A DNA stretch of 64,000 nucleotides from Natronococcus sp. A-GB1 (GTDB taxonomy: Archaea; Halobacteriota; Halobacteria; Halobacteriales; Natrialbaceae), in the NCBI RefSeq assembly GCF_029688845.1, contig NZ_JARUKW010000002.1, forward strand, positions 310,001 to 374,000, read 5' to 3'. Numbering within the stretch: the first letter of the stretch is position 1; each line of letters opens with the position of its first letter. Shown here one piece after another: positions 53,005 to 62,107 of the stretch. Below the pieces are notes generated by a model that was not told where the DNA came from, did no database searches, and saw only the letters and a list, made by a program, of their open reading frames with translations. The position numbers and the translations under genes were made by a program.

Positions 53005-55365
53005 TCAGCGGACCTCGACCGTTCGGCGCTCCTCGAGCGGGACGAGGGGCTCCTCGGGGAAGGCGACGCTGACGCTGAACTCGAGGGTATCGGCGTCGGC
53101 GCCGAAGACGCCGACCGGGACCGTCTCCGTATCGCGTAGGTAGGTGCTCGTACTCGTCATCTCGACGCCATTTACCGTGACCCGAATTCCGGCCCGCGCG
53201 GGCTCGCCCACGTTCCGGACGGTGACTTCGCAGACGTCGTTTTCCCCGGCTCCGATCGTTTCCGGAAACGCGCCCCACTCGAGTTCGACTGCGGGCAGCG
53301 ACTGGGCGCCCTCGTAGACGCCCTCGGCGACGCCCTCCGAGAGCCCGGCCTCAACGAGTCCCGCGATCCCGGCGCCGACGACGTCGCCCGGTGTCGACAG
53401 CCCCTCTTTCGAGAGCTTGCTCGCCCGTCCGGGGCCGACGCTGTCGATCGCGGTGAGCCCGACGGCGTCCTCGGCGACGCCGTTCTCGACCCGTGCCTCG
53501 ACTCGCCTCGCGAGGTTCGCCGCGTGTGGGTCCGCCAGCCGGTCGAGGAAGGCGCCAAGCGCCGAGAGTAGCCGAGTCGCGTTCTGTCTGATGACCCAGG
53601 CGTCGCTTCTGAGCTCCGGAGGGACCGAGCCGCTTGCGGCCCCGCGTAAGATTGCGAGCACCTTCCGCTGGCCCGCCTCGAGGTCGCCGGTCTCCTGACC
53701 GACGAGCACGGCGCTGATCGCGTCGCGTTCGTCCTGGCGGGCCGACACCGAATCGAACTCCGCGGCGCTCGCAACGGCCTCGAGCAGGTCGTCGGGTCCG
53801 AGGGCATCGCCCTCGTTCGCCCGATCGCAGAGCGCCGCGAAGGCGGCCGCAGTCTCGAGGCGAAGGTAGTACTTCGAGGCGAGCACCCCGCGAGGGGTCG
53901 CCTCGATCGAGAGGTCGCCGGACTCGCCCATCGCAACGAATCCCCGGTCGACGAGCCCCTCGAGGCAGTCCCGGACGCGCTGGCGGAGGTTCGGGAAGTC
54001 GTACGCCTCGGGTTTGGACTGGCCGCGGACGTAGTAAAACGTCGTCTCCAGCCAGTCCATCACGTCCTCGAGGTCGGTGATCGTTCCCATCGCAATCTCG
54101 GCGTTGAGGTGGGTCTCGAGGGTCTCGGCGAGGCGGGACTCGATCTCCTTGCCGTCCCGGAGCAGTCGGCGGTACTTGTCGGCCTCCGCCGTATCGCAGA
54201 CGACCCAGCCGTAGCCGACGTCGTCGTAGCCCGGCCGGCCCGCCCGCCCGAGCATCTGGAGAACGTCGAGCGGGCTCATGTCGACCTCGCCCTCGAGGGG
54301 GTCGTGCAGTTTCGTGTCCCTGATCACGACACAACGTGCGGGGAGGTTGACACCCCAGGCGAGCGTCGAGGTCGAGAACAGCAGCTCGACGTGGCCCGCC
54401 TTGAACCACTCCTCGACGAGGTCGCGGTCGTTCTTCGAGAGTCCGGCGTGGTGGAAGGCGACGCCGTCGAGCACGGAGTTGTGCAGGGTGTCGTTCTCGA
54501 GCTCCTGGGCCTCGGTGTGGAAGTCGTAATCTCCCCGAACGCCCATCGGGATATCGCGTTCGGCGATCTCGTCTCTGGCCTTCTCGGCCGCCCGGACGGT
54601 GTCCTGCCGGGAGGAGACGAACACGAGCGACTGGCCGTCTTCCCGGAGGTGGGGCTCGGCGAGATCCAGCGCCCGGTAGAGCCGGCGGTACTTGTCGGCG
54701 AAGGCGTTGTCGCCGTGAGTGTAGGTCCTGACGCCGGCGTTGAGTTCGACGGGGCGGTACTCCGCGCCGAACTCGAAGGTCGCTTCTTCGGGCGCATCGA
54801 GCCAGGCTGCGACGTCGTCGACGTTGGGCATCGTCGCCGAGAGGGCGACGATCCGTGGGTCGCAGAGCCGCCGCAGGCGCGAGATCGTTACCTCGAGCAC
54901 CGACCCTCGGCGGTCGGCGTCGAGCAGGTGGACTTCGTCGATGACGCAGACGTCGATGTCAGTGACGAAATCGTAGCGCCGGGAGTCGTGTTTTCGGGTC
55001 GCCGAGTCGAGCTTCTCGGGGGTCATCACGAGGATGTCCGCGTGGCGCGCCCGCCGCGGGTTCAGGTCGCGCTCGCCGGTGACGACGTACACCGAGTAGT
55101 CGAGGGACTCGAAGCGGTCCCAGTCGTCTTCCTTCTCGTTGGTTAGGGCCCGCATCGGCGCGATAAACAGCGCGGTGCCGCCCTCGGCCAGCGTCTTGCA
55201 GATCGCCAGTTCGGCGAGCGCGGTCTTGCCGGAGGCCGTCGGCGCGCTCGCGACCACGTTTGCCTCGGACTCGAGCAGCGCGGGCAGGGCCTCGCGTTGC
55301 ATCCGGTTGAACTCCTCGAAGGCGAAGGCGTCGGCGAACTCGGGTAGAACCTCGGCGACCTCCAT
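53005..55365 (-). CDS. Hel308-like superfamily 2 DNA helicase
   Basis: 786 residues. Helicase motifs: Q-motif region FEEFNRMQREALPALLE, motif I ASAPTASGKTALAELA, Ia APMRALTNEKEDDW, II IDEVHLL, III ALSATMPN, IV FVSSRQDT, V STSTLAWGVNLPARCVVI and VI MLGRAGRPGYDD. Then the winged-helix and ratchet domains and an HhH-like ending (GLTAIDSVGPGRASKLSKEG). The last 110 residues (VELEWGAFPETIGAGENDV to the end) add a beta-sandwich resembling a CARDB-like module, not part of canonical Hel308. Roles: fork repair and branch processing. Start ATG 55365 (MEVAEVLPEFADAF). Confidence 0.88.
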   Translation of the reverse strand: MEVAEVLPEFADAFAFEEFNRMQREALPALLESEANVVASAPTASGKTALAELAICKTLAEGGTALFIAPMRALTNEKEDDWDRFESLDYSVYVVTGERDLNPRRARHADILVMTPEKLDSATRKHDSRRYDFVTDIDVCVIDEVHLLDADRRGSVLEVTISRLRRLCDPRIVALSATMPNVDDVAAWLDAPEEATFEFGAEYRPVELNAGVRTYTHGDNAFADKYRRLYRALDLAEPHLREDGQSLVFVSSRQDTVRAAEKARDEIAERDIPMGVRGDYDFHTEAQELENDTLHNSVLDGVAFHHAGLSKNDRDLVEEWFKAGHVELLFSTSTLAWGVNLPARCVVIRDTKLHDPLEGEVDMSPLDVLQMLGRAGRPGYDDVGYGWVVCDTAEADKYRRLLRDGKEIESRLAETLETHLNAEIAMGTITDLEDVMDWLETTFYYVRGQSKPEAYDFPNLRQRVRDCLEGLVDRGFVAMGESGDLSIEATPRGVLASKYYLRLETAAAFAALCDRANEGDALGPDDLLEAVASAAEFDSVSARQDERDAISAVLVGQETGDLEAGQRKVLAILRGAASGSVPPELRSDAWVIRQNATRLLSALGAFLDRLADPHAANLARRVEARVENGVAEDAVGLTAIDSVGPGRASKLSKEGLSTPGDVVGAGIAGLVEAGLSEGVAEGVYEGAQSLPAVELEWGAFPETIGAGENDVCEVTVRNVGEPARAGIRVTVNGVEMTSTSTYLRDTETVPVGVFGADADTLEFSVSVAFPEEPLVPLEERRTVEVR

Positions 55366-55582
55366 CAGACGGAGACGGGGAGCGACGGGCAAAAGGCGTT
55401 TCCTTCGGCAGCTCTCGAGTTCGGCGGTGATCGGCGACTATGGCGTTCGCGATCGGCTGCCGGCGGCGGCCTCGTCGGCACGATCCGAAAGCGTGTCGTG
55501 GTACGCTCGATCGTGGCATCCGTTCGAATATGTGACGAACGACGGACGGATCCCGAGTGCGTCGCCAAAACAGCAGTCCGTC

Positions 55583-56992
55583 TCAGTCCGCCGCCTCGGA
55601 GCTCGCGGTTTCGACGGCGCGGACGTTCATACCCGTCTCGGTCTCGTACCAGTAGTAGACGCCAAGTCCGAGCGCGGCGACGATGTTCGAGATCGTGACG
55701 CCCCAGAAGATGCCCACGACGCCCAGCCCGAGCAGGTAGGCGCCGGCGAGCGCGACGGGCAGCCGGACGATCCAGTACTGAAACAGCGTCGCGACCAGAC
55801 TCGTTCGCGTTCGCCGGGCGCCGTTGAACCCGGCCTGGAGGAGGTAGGTGGCGCCGATCGCCCAGTAGCCGTACGCCAGGATCCGCAGGTACTCCGCGGC
55901 GAGTTCGACCTCCGCCGGGCTCGCGTCTGGAACGAACAGCACCGACAGCGTCTCCGGGATCGCCCACTGAGCGGCGCCGACCGCGGTGAGCCCGACGCTC
56001 GCGATGACGACCCCGACCCACGTCGTCCGCCGGGCTCGCTCGGGGCGTTCGGCGCCGAGGTTCTGCCCGACCATGCTCTGTGCGGCCTGTTGCAGTCCGA
56101 TCGCGGGAACGAACGCGATCGCCGCGACCCGGGCGCCGATCGTGTACGCCGCCAGCCCTGCCGCGCCGCCGACGATCGCGACGAGCCAGATCATCCCGAC
56201 GCGAGCCGACTGGCTCGAGAGGTACTGGCCCGCGGTCGGCCACCCGATGTCGACGATCTCGCGACAGTCCTCGAGCGTGAGATCGGCGTCTGCCCGTGAG
56301 AGGGTAAACTCGTCGCGACCGCGGATCGCCATGCCGAGTCCGAACGTGAAGCCGACGCCGTACCCGATCACCGTCGCCAGCGCGGCGCCCGGAACGCCGA
56401 GTTCGGGGAACAGCCACCAGCCGAAGATCAGGAACGGGTCGAGGACGAGGTTCGTCGCGACCGCCACGACGTTGATGTACAGGGCCGCACGGGTGTCGCC
56501 CCAGCCGACGAAACTCGCCTCGACGGTGTCACTCGCGCTCATCAGGGGAATCGCGAACGCGAACGTCGCGAGGTAGGCAGCGGCGTACTGGGTGACGACG
56601 GCTTCGGCGCCGAAGAGACCGACGATCCGTCCTGCGAGGAACCAAACCGCGATACCGACGATCAGCCCGGCGATGAATCCGACGACGGTTCCGTTGACCG
56701 CGGCGCGTCGTCCTTCTCCGAGTTCGTCCGCGCCGACGCGCTGTGAGACGAGAACCTGGGTGCCGACGCTGGTGCCGACCGCGACCGCGGCCAGCAGGCC
56801 GATGATCGGAAACGTCAAGCCGACGGCGGCGACCGCCTCGAGGCTGTGGCGGCCCAGCCAGAGGGTGTCGACGACCTGCTGGAGGACCTGGACGAGGTTC
56901 TGGACGAGCAAGGGTGCGGCGAGGACCGCGAGCACCCGCGGTATCGAGCCCGTCGTAATCTCCTCGCGGTCGAGGTCGAACATCCTGACCAT
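55583..56992 (-). CDS. MATE-family multidrug efflux transporter
   Basis: 469 residues, about 12 membrane segments in two halves. Start MVRMFDLDREEITTGSIPRV, then the family's LAAPLLVQNLVQVLQQVVDTLWLG. The second half contains LSSQSARVGMIWLVAIVGGA and IGLQQAAQSMVGQNLGAERP, the conserved MATE motif. Typical substrates are cationic drugs exchanged for Na+ or H+. The ATG at 56992 lies about 24 bases after an AT-rich TATA region (AAATATTTATC, minus strand). A second in-frame ATG is nine bases downstream. Confidence 0.93.
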   Translation of the reverse strand: MVRMFDLDREEITTGSIPRVLAVLAAPLLVQNLVQVLQQVVDTLWLGRHSLEAVAAVGLTFPIIGLLAAVAVGTSVGTQVLVSQRVGADELGEGRRAAVNGTVVGFIAGLIVGIAVWFLAGRIVGLFGAEAVVTQYAAAYLATFAFAIPLMSASDTVEASFVGWGDTRAALYINVVAVATNLVLDPFLIFGWWLFPELGVPGAALATVIGYGVGFTFGLGMAIRGRDEFTLSRADADLTLEDCREIVDIGWPTAGQYLSSQSARVGMIWLVAIVGGAAGLAAYTIGARVAAIAFVPAIGLQQAAQSMVGQNLGAERPERARRTTWVGVVIASVGLTAVGAAQWAIPETLSVLFVPDASPAEVELAAEYLRILAYGYWAIGATYLLQAGFNGARRTRTSLVATLFQYWIVRLPVALAGAYLLGLGVVGIFWGVTISNIVAALGLGVYYWYETETGMNVRAVETASSEAAD

Positions 56993-57091
56993 ATAGATGC
57001 CGACATGCAAGATAAATATTTTTATTGAAACCAGGGTGAGATAAGGTCGGTGACCACAACCGTTTTTCACGCTGGCCCGCCAGGTCGAGGT

Positions 57092-58057
57092 ATGAGCAGC
57101 GTCCGCAAGCCCAACTGGCTCAAGATGCGTCCACCATCTGGCCAGGAGTTTACCGACATTCGCAAGCGCCTCCGCGAGCGGAACCTCCACACCGTCTGTG
57201 AGGAGGCCAACTGTCCGAACCTCGGCGAGTGCTGGTCCGGTGGCGCCGGTACCGGCGACGGTGCGGGCGGGACGGCCACGTTCATGCTGATGGGCGATCG
57301 CTGCTCTCGAGCCTGCAACTTCTGTGACGTCCAGACTGGGGGGATGGAGCCGCTCGATCCCGAGGAGCCAGCGAACGTCGCCGAGGCTATCGCCGAGATC
57401 GGCCTCGATTACGTCGTGCTCACGAGCGTCGATCGGGACGACCTCCCCGATCAGGGCGCCGGCCACTTCGCCGAGACGATCCGCGAGATCAAGGCCCGCC
57501 ATCCCGGTATCCTCGTCGAGGTCCTGATTCCGGACTTCCAGGGCGAGGACCACCTCGTGCGGAAGATCATCGACGCCGAACCCGACGTCATCGCCCACAA
57601 CGTCGAGACCGTCGAGCGACTCCAGTTTCCCGTCCGGGACCGCCGAGCGGGGTACGAACAGAGTCTGAGCGTGCTCGAGCAGGTCGAGCGTGAATCCGAC
57701 GTCTACACGAAGACGTCGATCATGCTCGGCCACGGCGAGTACGACCACGAGGTGTACCGGACCCTGGCGGACCTCCGCGAACGGGGCGTCGACATCGTCA
57801 CCCTCGGCCAGTACCTCCGACCCTCGCATGACCACCTCGAGGTCCGCCGGTACGACCACCCGGACAAGTACGAGACCTGGCGGCGAGTCGCCGAGGAGGA
57901 ACTCGACTTCCTCTACTGCGCTAGCGGTCCGATGGTCCGCTCGTCGTACAAGGCCGGCGAGCTGTTCGTCGACGCAGTCCTCCGCGAGGGGAAGACCGTC
58001 GTCGAGGCTCGCCAGGACGCCCGCGAGGAGTCGGGATCCGCGACGACCGCCGAGTAG
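57092..58057 (+). CDS. lipA: Lipoyl synthase
   Basis: 321 residues, radical-SAM enzyme. The N-terminal auxiliary cluster cysteines are in VCEEANCPNLGEC, the SAM cluster in RCSRACNFCDVQTG (C-x-x-x-C-x-x-C), then VVLTSVDRDDLPDQGAGHF, VEVLIPDFQG and the conserved C-terminal CASGPMVRSSYKAGE (RSSY). It inserts two sulfur atoms into octanoylated lipoyl domains. ATG 57092, 29 bases after a TTTTTC TATA-like box, is chosen over an upstream GTG. It lies just ahead of the E1-E2-E3 operon whose E2 carries the lipoyl domain. Confidence 0.96.
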   Translation: MSSVRKPNWLKMRPPSGQEFTDIRKRLRERNLHTVCEEANCPNLGECWSGGAGTGDGAGGTATFMLMGDRCSRACNFCDVQTGGMEPLDPEEPANVAEAIAEIGLDYVVLTSVDRDDLPDQGAGHFAETIREIKARHPGILVEVLIPDFQGEDHLVRKIIDAEPDVIAHNVETVERLQFPVRDRRAGYEQSLSVLEQVERESDVYTKTSIMLGHGEYDHEVYRTLADLRERGVDIVTLGQYLRPSHDHLEVRRYDHPDKYETWRRVAEEELDFLYCASGPMVRSSYKAGELFVDAVLREGKTVVEARQDAREESGSATTAE

Positions 58058-58241
58058 TTCGTTCGCAACTCGTCCTCGTCCCTGGAGACCGACCGATCGT
58101 CCACCTTTCGGATTGTTTTTCGAGATACGTCCCACAACCCCCTCCTCTCGGCGCACTGACGCGGACGATCGGTCGATTCGAGTCGACTTCCCCGACCACT
58201 CTCGGCGTGCCGAGCAAGAATCTCATCGATAGTAAACTATT

Positions 58242-58259
58242 TACGAAAATCCTTTAACG
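58242..58259 (+). promoter_or_regulatory. BRE/TATA promoter of the dehydrogenase operon
   Basis: CGAAAAT (BRE-like) followed by CCTTTAACG, with TATA centre at about 58255. The expected transcription start is about 58281, which is exactly the ATG of a seven-codon ORF (58281-58304). The E1alpha GTG at 58301 lies 20 bases further. Confidence 0.6.
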
Positions 58260-58280
58260 CGAGCGATAATTCGTTAGGGT

Positions 58281-58304
58281 ATGCACAGGTGGGTACACCC
58301 GTGA
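58281..58304 (+). CDS. Leaderless seven-codon micro-ORF upstream of pdhA
   Basis: ATG at 58281 encodes MHRWVHP then TGA at 58302-58304. The TGA overlaps the GTG start of the E1alpha gene (GTGA). The ORF begins at the transcription start predicted from the TATA box. This layout would let ribosomes that load on the leaderless ATG finish and restart at the overlapping GTG. It could set the translation rate of the whole operon. Inference from layout only. Confidence 0.4.
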   Translation: MHRWVHP

Positions 58305-59431
58305 GTACGATACAGCGAGATCCGCAGGACCGCGTACAGGTGCTCGACGACGCCGGACGCGTTCTCGAGGGCGCCGAGGTGCCCGATCTCCCCGAAGAGG
58401 AGTTCGTCCAGATCTACGAGCAGATGCGCCTCGTCCGGCACTTCGACGAGCGGGCCGTGAGCCTACAGCGCCAGGGTCGAATGGGAACGTATCCACCCCT
58501 GTCCGGCCAGGAGGGGTCCCAGATCGGCAGCGCCCACGCACTGGCCGACGAGGACTGGATGTTCCCGAGTTACCGCGAGCACGGCTCGGCGCTCGTGCGA
58601 GGCATGTCGCTCAAGCGGACCCTGCTGTACTGGATGGGCCACGAACTGGGCAACCAGATCCCCGACGATGCCAACATCTTCACCGTGGCCGTCCCGATCG
58701 CCACGCAGATTCCCCACGCGACGGGTGCAGCGTGGGCCTCGAAGCTCAAGGACGAGGAGAAGGCGTTCCTCTGTTACTTCGGCGACGGCGCGACGAGCGA
58801 GGGCGACTTCCATGAGGGGCTGAACTTCGCCGGCGTCTTCGACACGCCGAACGTCTTCTTCTGTAACAACAACCAGTGGGCGATCTCCGTCCCTCGAGAG
58901 CGCCAGACCGCGAGCGAAACGCTGGCTCAGAAAGCCACCGCCTACGGTTTCGAGGGCGTCCAGGTCGACGGGATGGACCCGCTGGCGGTGTACAAGGTGA
59001 CCCGCGACGCCGTCGAGAAGGCCAAGAATCCCGACGCCGTCGAGGACGAGTCGCCCGGTAGCGCGACTCGACCGACGCTCATCGAGGCGGTCCAGTACCG
59101 CTTCGGCGCCCACACGACCGCGGACGATCCGTCGGTCTACCGCGATGACGACGAGGTCGAGCGCTGGAAACAGAAGGATCCCATCCCGCGCATGGAGACG
59201 TTCCTGCGGAACAACGGCATGCTCGACGACGAGCGCGTCGACGCTATCGAGTCCCGGGTCACCGAGGACGTCGCCGAGGCGATCGATGCTGCCGAGGCCG
59301 TCGAGCGACCCGACCCCGAGGAGATCTTCGCCCACGTCTACGAGGGAATGCCAAAGCGGCTGCAGGAACAGCTCGAGTGGTTCGAATCGATCCGAGAGCG
59401 ACACGGCGACGACGCGCTGCTGGAGGGCTAA
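58301..59431 (+). CDS. pdhA: 2-oxoacid dehydrogenase E1 component alpha subunit
   Basis: 376 residues, GTG start ([17 protein letters not shown]). Thiamine diphosphate motif [20 protein letters not shown]...NNNQWAIS is complete; [21 protein letters not shown] and the [16 protein letters not shown]-terminal region are typical. It pairs with E1beta to decarboxylate pyruvate or branched-chain 2-oxoacids. Another GTG twelve bases upstream (58289) is in frame; the downstream GTG is favoured by the overlap with the micro-ORF stop. First gene of a four-gene operon. The true 2-oxoacid substrate is uncertain in haloarchaea, where pyruvate is usually oxidised by a ferredoxin oxidoreductase. Confidence 0.9.
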   Translation: MSTIQRDPQDRVQVLDDAGRVLEGAEVPDLPEEEFVQIYEQMRLVRHFDERAVSLQRQGRMGTYPPLSGQEGSQIGSAHALADEDWMFPSYREHGSALVRGMSLKRTLLYWMGHELGNQIPDDANIFTVAVPIATQIPHATGAAWASKLKDEEKAFLCYFGDGATSEGDFHEGLNFAGVFDTPNVFFCNNNQWAISVPRERQTASETLAQKATAYGFEGVQVDGMDPLAVYKVTRDAVEKAKNPDAVEDESPGSATRPTLIEAVQYRFGAHTTADDPSVYRDDDEVERWKQKDPIPRMETFLRNNGMLDDERVDAIESRVTEDVAEAIDAAEAVERPDPEEIFAHVYEGMPKRLQEQLEWFESIRERHGDDALLEG

Positions 59432-59432
59432 T

Positions 59433-60419
59433 ATGGCTGCAGAATCTGAAAACCTCACGCTGGTACAGGCGGTACGCGACGGGTTGCAAAGCGAGATGGA
59501 ACGCGACGACGACGTGATCGTCATGGGCGAGGACGTCGGCAAGAACGGCGGCGTCTTCCGCGCCACGGAGGGGCTGTACGACGAGTTCGGCGAGAACCGC
59601 GTCATCGACACGCCGCTTGCGGAGTCGGGAATCGTCGGCACGGCGGTCGGCATGGCCGCCTACGGGATGCGTCCCGTCTCCGAGATGCAGTTCCTCGGCT
59701 TCATCTACCCGGCGTTCGACCAGATCGTCTCTCACGCCGCGCGCCTGCGGACGCGCTCCCGCGGGCGGTACACCTGCCCGATGGTCATCCGCGCCCCCTA
59801 CGGCGGCGGGATCCGGGCGCCCGAACACCACTCCGAGTCCTCGGAGGCGATGTTCGTCCACCAGCCCGGTCTGAAGGTCGTCATCCCCTCGACGCCCTAC
59901 GACACGAAGGGGCTGCTGGCGAGTGCGATCCGCTCGCCCGATCCGGTGCTCTTCCTCGAGCCGAAACTCATCTACCGGGCGTTCCGCGAGGAGGTTCCGA
60001 ACGAGTCCTACGAGGTGCCGATCGGCGAGGCGGCCGTCCGCCGCGAGGGGTCCGACATCTCCGTGTTCACGTGGGGTGCGATGAGCCGACCGACCCTCGA
60101 GGCCGCGGAGAACCTCGCGGGCGAGATCGACGTCGAGGTCGTCGACCTGCGGACGCTGTCGCCGCTGGACGAGGAGACGATCGTCGAGTCGTTCAAGAAG
60201 ACCGGCCGCGCGGCGGTCGTCCACGAGGCGCCCAAGACGGGCGGTCTAGGCGCGGAGATCGCCGCCACGATTCAGGAGGAGGCGCTGCTCTACCAGGAGG
60301 CGCCCGTCGGGCGTATCACCGGGTTCGACACGCCGTTCCCACTGTACGCGCTCGAGGACTACTACCTGCCCGAGCCGGCACGCATCGAGGATGGCATTCG
60401 GGAGACGATGGGGTTCTAA
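59433..60419 (+). CDS. pdhB: 2-oxoacid dehydrogenase E1 component beta subunit
   Basis: 328 residues. MAAESENLTLVQAVRDGLQ, GEDVGKNGGVFRATEGL, TPLAESGIVGTAVGMAAYG, SHAARLRTRSRG, YGGGIRAPEHHSESSEAMF and ALYQEAP-like LLYQEAPVGRITGFD place it in the E1beta (transketolase pyrimidine and C-terminal) family. It completes the TPP site with E1alpha, from whose TAA it is separated by one base. Cytosolic complex partner. Confidence 0.94.
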   Translation: MAAESENLTLVQAVRDGLQSEMERDDDVIVMGEDVGKNGGVFRATEGLYDEFGENRVIDTPLAESGIVGTAVGMAAYGMRPVSEMQFLGFIYPAFDQIVSHAARLRTRSRGRYTCPMVIRAPYGGGIRAPEHHSESSEAMFVHQPGLKVVIPSTPYDTKGLLASAIRSPDPVLFLEPKLIYRAFREEVPNESYEVPIGEAAVRREGSDISVFTWGAMSRPTLEAAENLAGEIDVEVVDLRTLSPLDEETIVESFKKTGRAAVVHEAPKTGGLGAEIAATIQEEALLYQEAPVGRITGFDTPFPLYALEDYYLPEPARIEDGIRETMGF

Positions 60420-60420
60420 C

Positions 60421-62070
60421 ATGGTACGCGAGTTCAAACTTCCCGACGTCGGCGAGGGAGTCGCCGAGGGCGAACTGGTCAGCTGGCTGGTCGAGGAAGG
60501 TGACACCGTCAACGAGGATCAGCCGGTCGCGGAGGTCGAGACCGACAAGGCCCTCGTCGAGGTCCCCTCGCCGGTCAACGGTACCGTCAGAGAACTCCAC
60601 TGGGAGGAAGGCGAGATGGTCCCCGTCGGCGATCTGTTCGTCACGTACGACGTCGAGGGCGAGGAAAGTGAGGCGCCGAGTACGGAAGAGCCGACCGCGT
60701 CGGAAGACGAACGGGCGGGCGAACCGCCGGGCGTCGACTCGCCCGAGGAGGCCCAGGCGAGCGCGGACGACGAACCGACCGGCGACGCCGGCGCGACGGG
60801 TGCCGAAACCGGTGAGGTCGAACCTCCCGAAGATCGGGTCTTCGCGCCGCCACGCGTGCGACGGCTGGCCCGCGAGGAGGGGCTCGACCTCTCGACGCTC
60901 GAGGGCAGCGGCCCCGGCGGTCGGATCACCGCAGCCGACGTGGAGGCCGCCGCGGGCGGCTCGGCCGCGCCGTCGCAGGCGACGGCGGCCGAGGCGACGC
61001 CCGAGGAATCCGCGTCCGACGCGGGGGCGGACTCGAGCCCCGAGACGACTGGTACCGCCGCGGCCGACGCCGGGACGGCCGGAGCACAGACGACGCAGAC
61101 GACCACACCGACACAGGTCGAGTCGGCCGATCGCGACCGAACGCTGGCCGCGCCCGCCACCCGTAAGCTCGCCGAGGAGGAGGGTGTCGACATCGACGCC
61201 GTCCCGACCGACGAGGAACGCGACGGCGAGCCGTACGTCACCCCTGAGGCCATCCGGGAGTACGCCGAGGCCCAGCAACGGGCCCAGGAGGCAGACGCCG
61301 AGGCCGTTTCTGCGGGTGAGCCGGTCGGCGCGAAGGGAACCGAATTCGCCGACGGTGAACGCGAACGTCGGGAGCCGTTCAAGGGCGTCCGAAAGACCAT
61401 CGCCGACGCGATGGTCGAGTCGAAATACTCGGCACCCCACGTCACCCACCACGACGAGGTCGACGTCACCGAACTGGTCGGGGCTCGAGAACGCCTCAAA
61501 CCCCGCGCCGAGGAACAGGGGATCAGCCTCACGTACATGCCGTTCATCATGAAGGCTGTGACGGCAGCCCTCAAGGAGTTCCCCGAGATGAACGCGGTGA
61601 TCGACGAGGACAACGAGGAGATCGTCTATCGGGACTACTACAACGTCGGGGTCGCCACGGCGACCGACGTCGGCCTGATGGTCCCCGTCCTCGAGGACGC
61701 AGATCGGAAGGGACTCCTGCAGCTCTCCTCGGAGATGAACGAACTCGTCACGAAGGCCCGCGAGCGCTCGATCAGCCCCGACGAGCTCCGGGGCTCGACG
61801 TTTACGATCACGAACGTCGGCGGCATCGGCGGGGAGTACGCGACGCCGATTCTGAACTACCCCGAGTCGGGGATCCTCGCCGTCGGCGAGATCAAGCGCA
61901 AGCCCCGCGTCGTCACCGACGAAAACGGCTCGGAGTCGATCGAGCCACGCTCGGTGATGACGCTGTCGCTGTCGTTCGACCACCGACTGATCGACGGCGC
62001 CGTCGGCGCACAGTTTACGAACGAACTGATGGAATACCTCGAGAATCCAGAACTGCTACTGCTCGAATGA
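60421..62070 (+). CDS. pdhC: Dihydrolipoyl acyltransferase E2 component
   Basis: 549 residues. One lipoyl domain (residues 1-78) with lipoylated K43 in VETDKALVEVPSP; an acidic Ala/Glu linker; a peripheral-subunit-binding domain at about 141-178 (VRRLAREEGLDLSTLEG, GPGGRITAADVEAA); a second, similar segment at about 240-290 (LAAPATRKLAEEEGVDIDA); and a CAT domain from 320 with the catalytic H-x-x-x-D-G as DHRLIDG near residue 519. The two binding segments are separated by a disordered Ala/Thr-rich linker. One base after the E1beta stop. Confidence 0.93.
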   Translation: MVREFKLPDVGEGVAEGELVSWLVEEGDTVNEDQPVAEVETDKALVEVPSPVNGTVRELHWEEGEMVPVGDLFVTYDVEGEESEAPSTEEPTASEDERAGEPPGVDSPEEAQASADDEPTGDAGATGAETGEVEPPEDRVFAPPRVRRLAREEGLDLSTLEGSGPGGRITAADVEAAAGGSAAPSQATAAEATPEESASDAGADSSPETTGTAAADAGTAGAQTTQTTTPTQVESADRDRTLAAPATRKLAEEEGVDIDAVPTDEERDGEPYVTPEAIREYAEAQQRAQEADAEAVSAGEPVGAKGTEFADGERERREPFKGVRKTIADAMVESKYSAPHVTHHDEVDVTELVGARERLKPRAEEQGISLTYMPFIMKAVTAALKEFPEMNAVIDEDNEEIVYRDYYNVGVATATDVGLMVPVLEDADRKGLLQLSSEMNELVTKARERSISPDELRGSTFTITNVGGIGGEYATPILNYPESGILAVGEIKRKPRVVTDENGSESIEPRSVMTLSLSFDHRLIDGAVGAQFTNELMEYLENPELLLLE

Positions 62071-62107
62071 TGAACCTTACTACACTGCCACGAGAGGGGT
62101 CCAAGTA

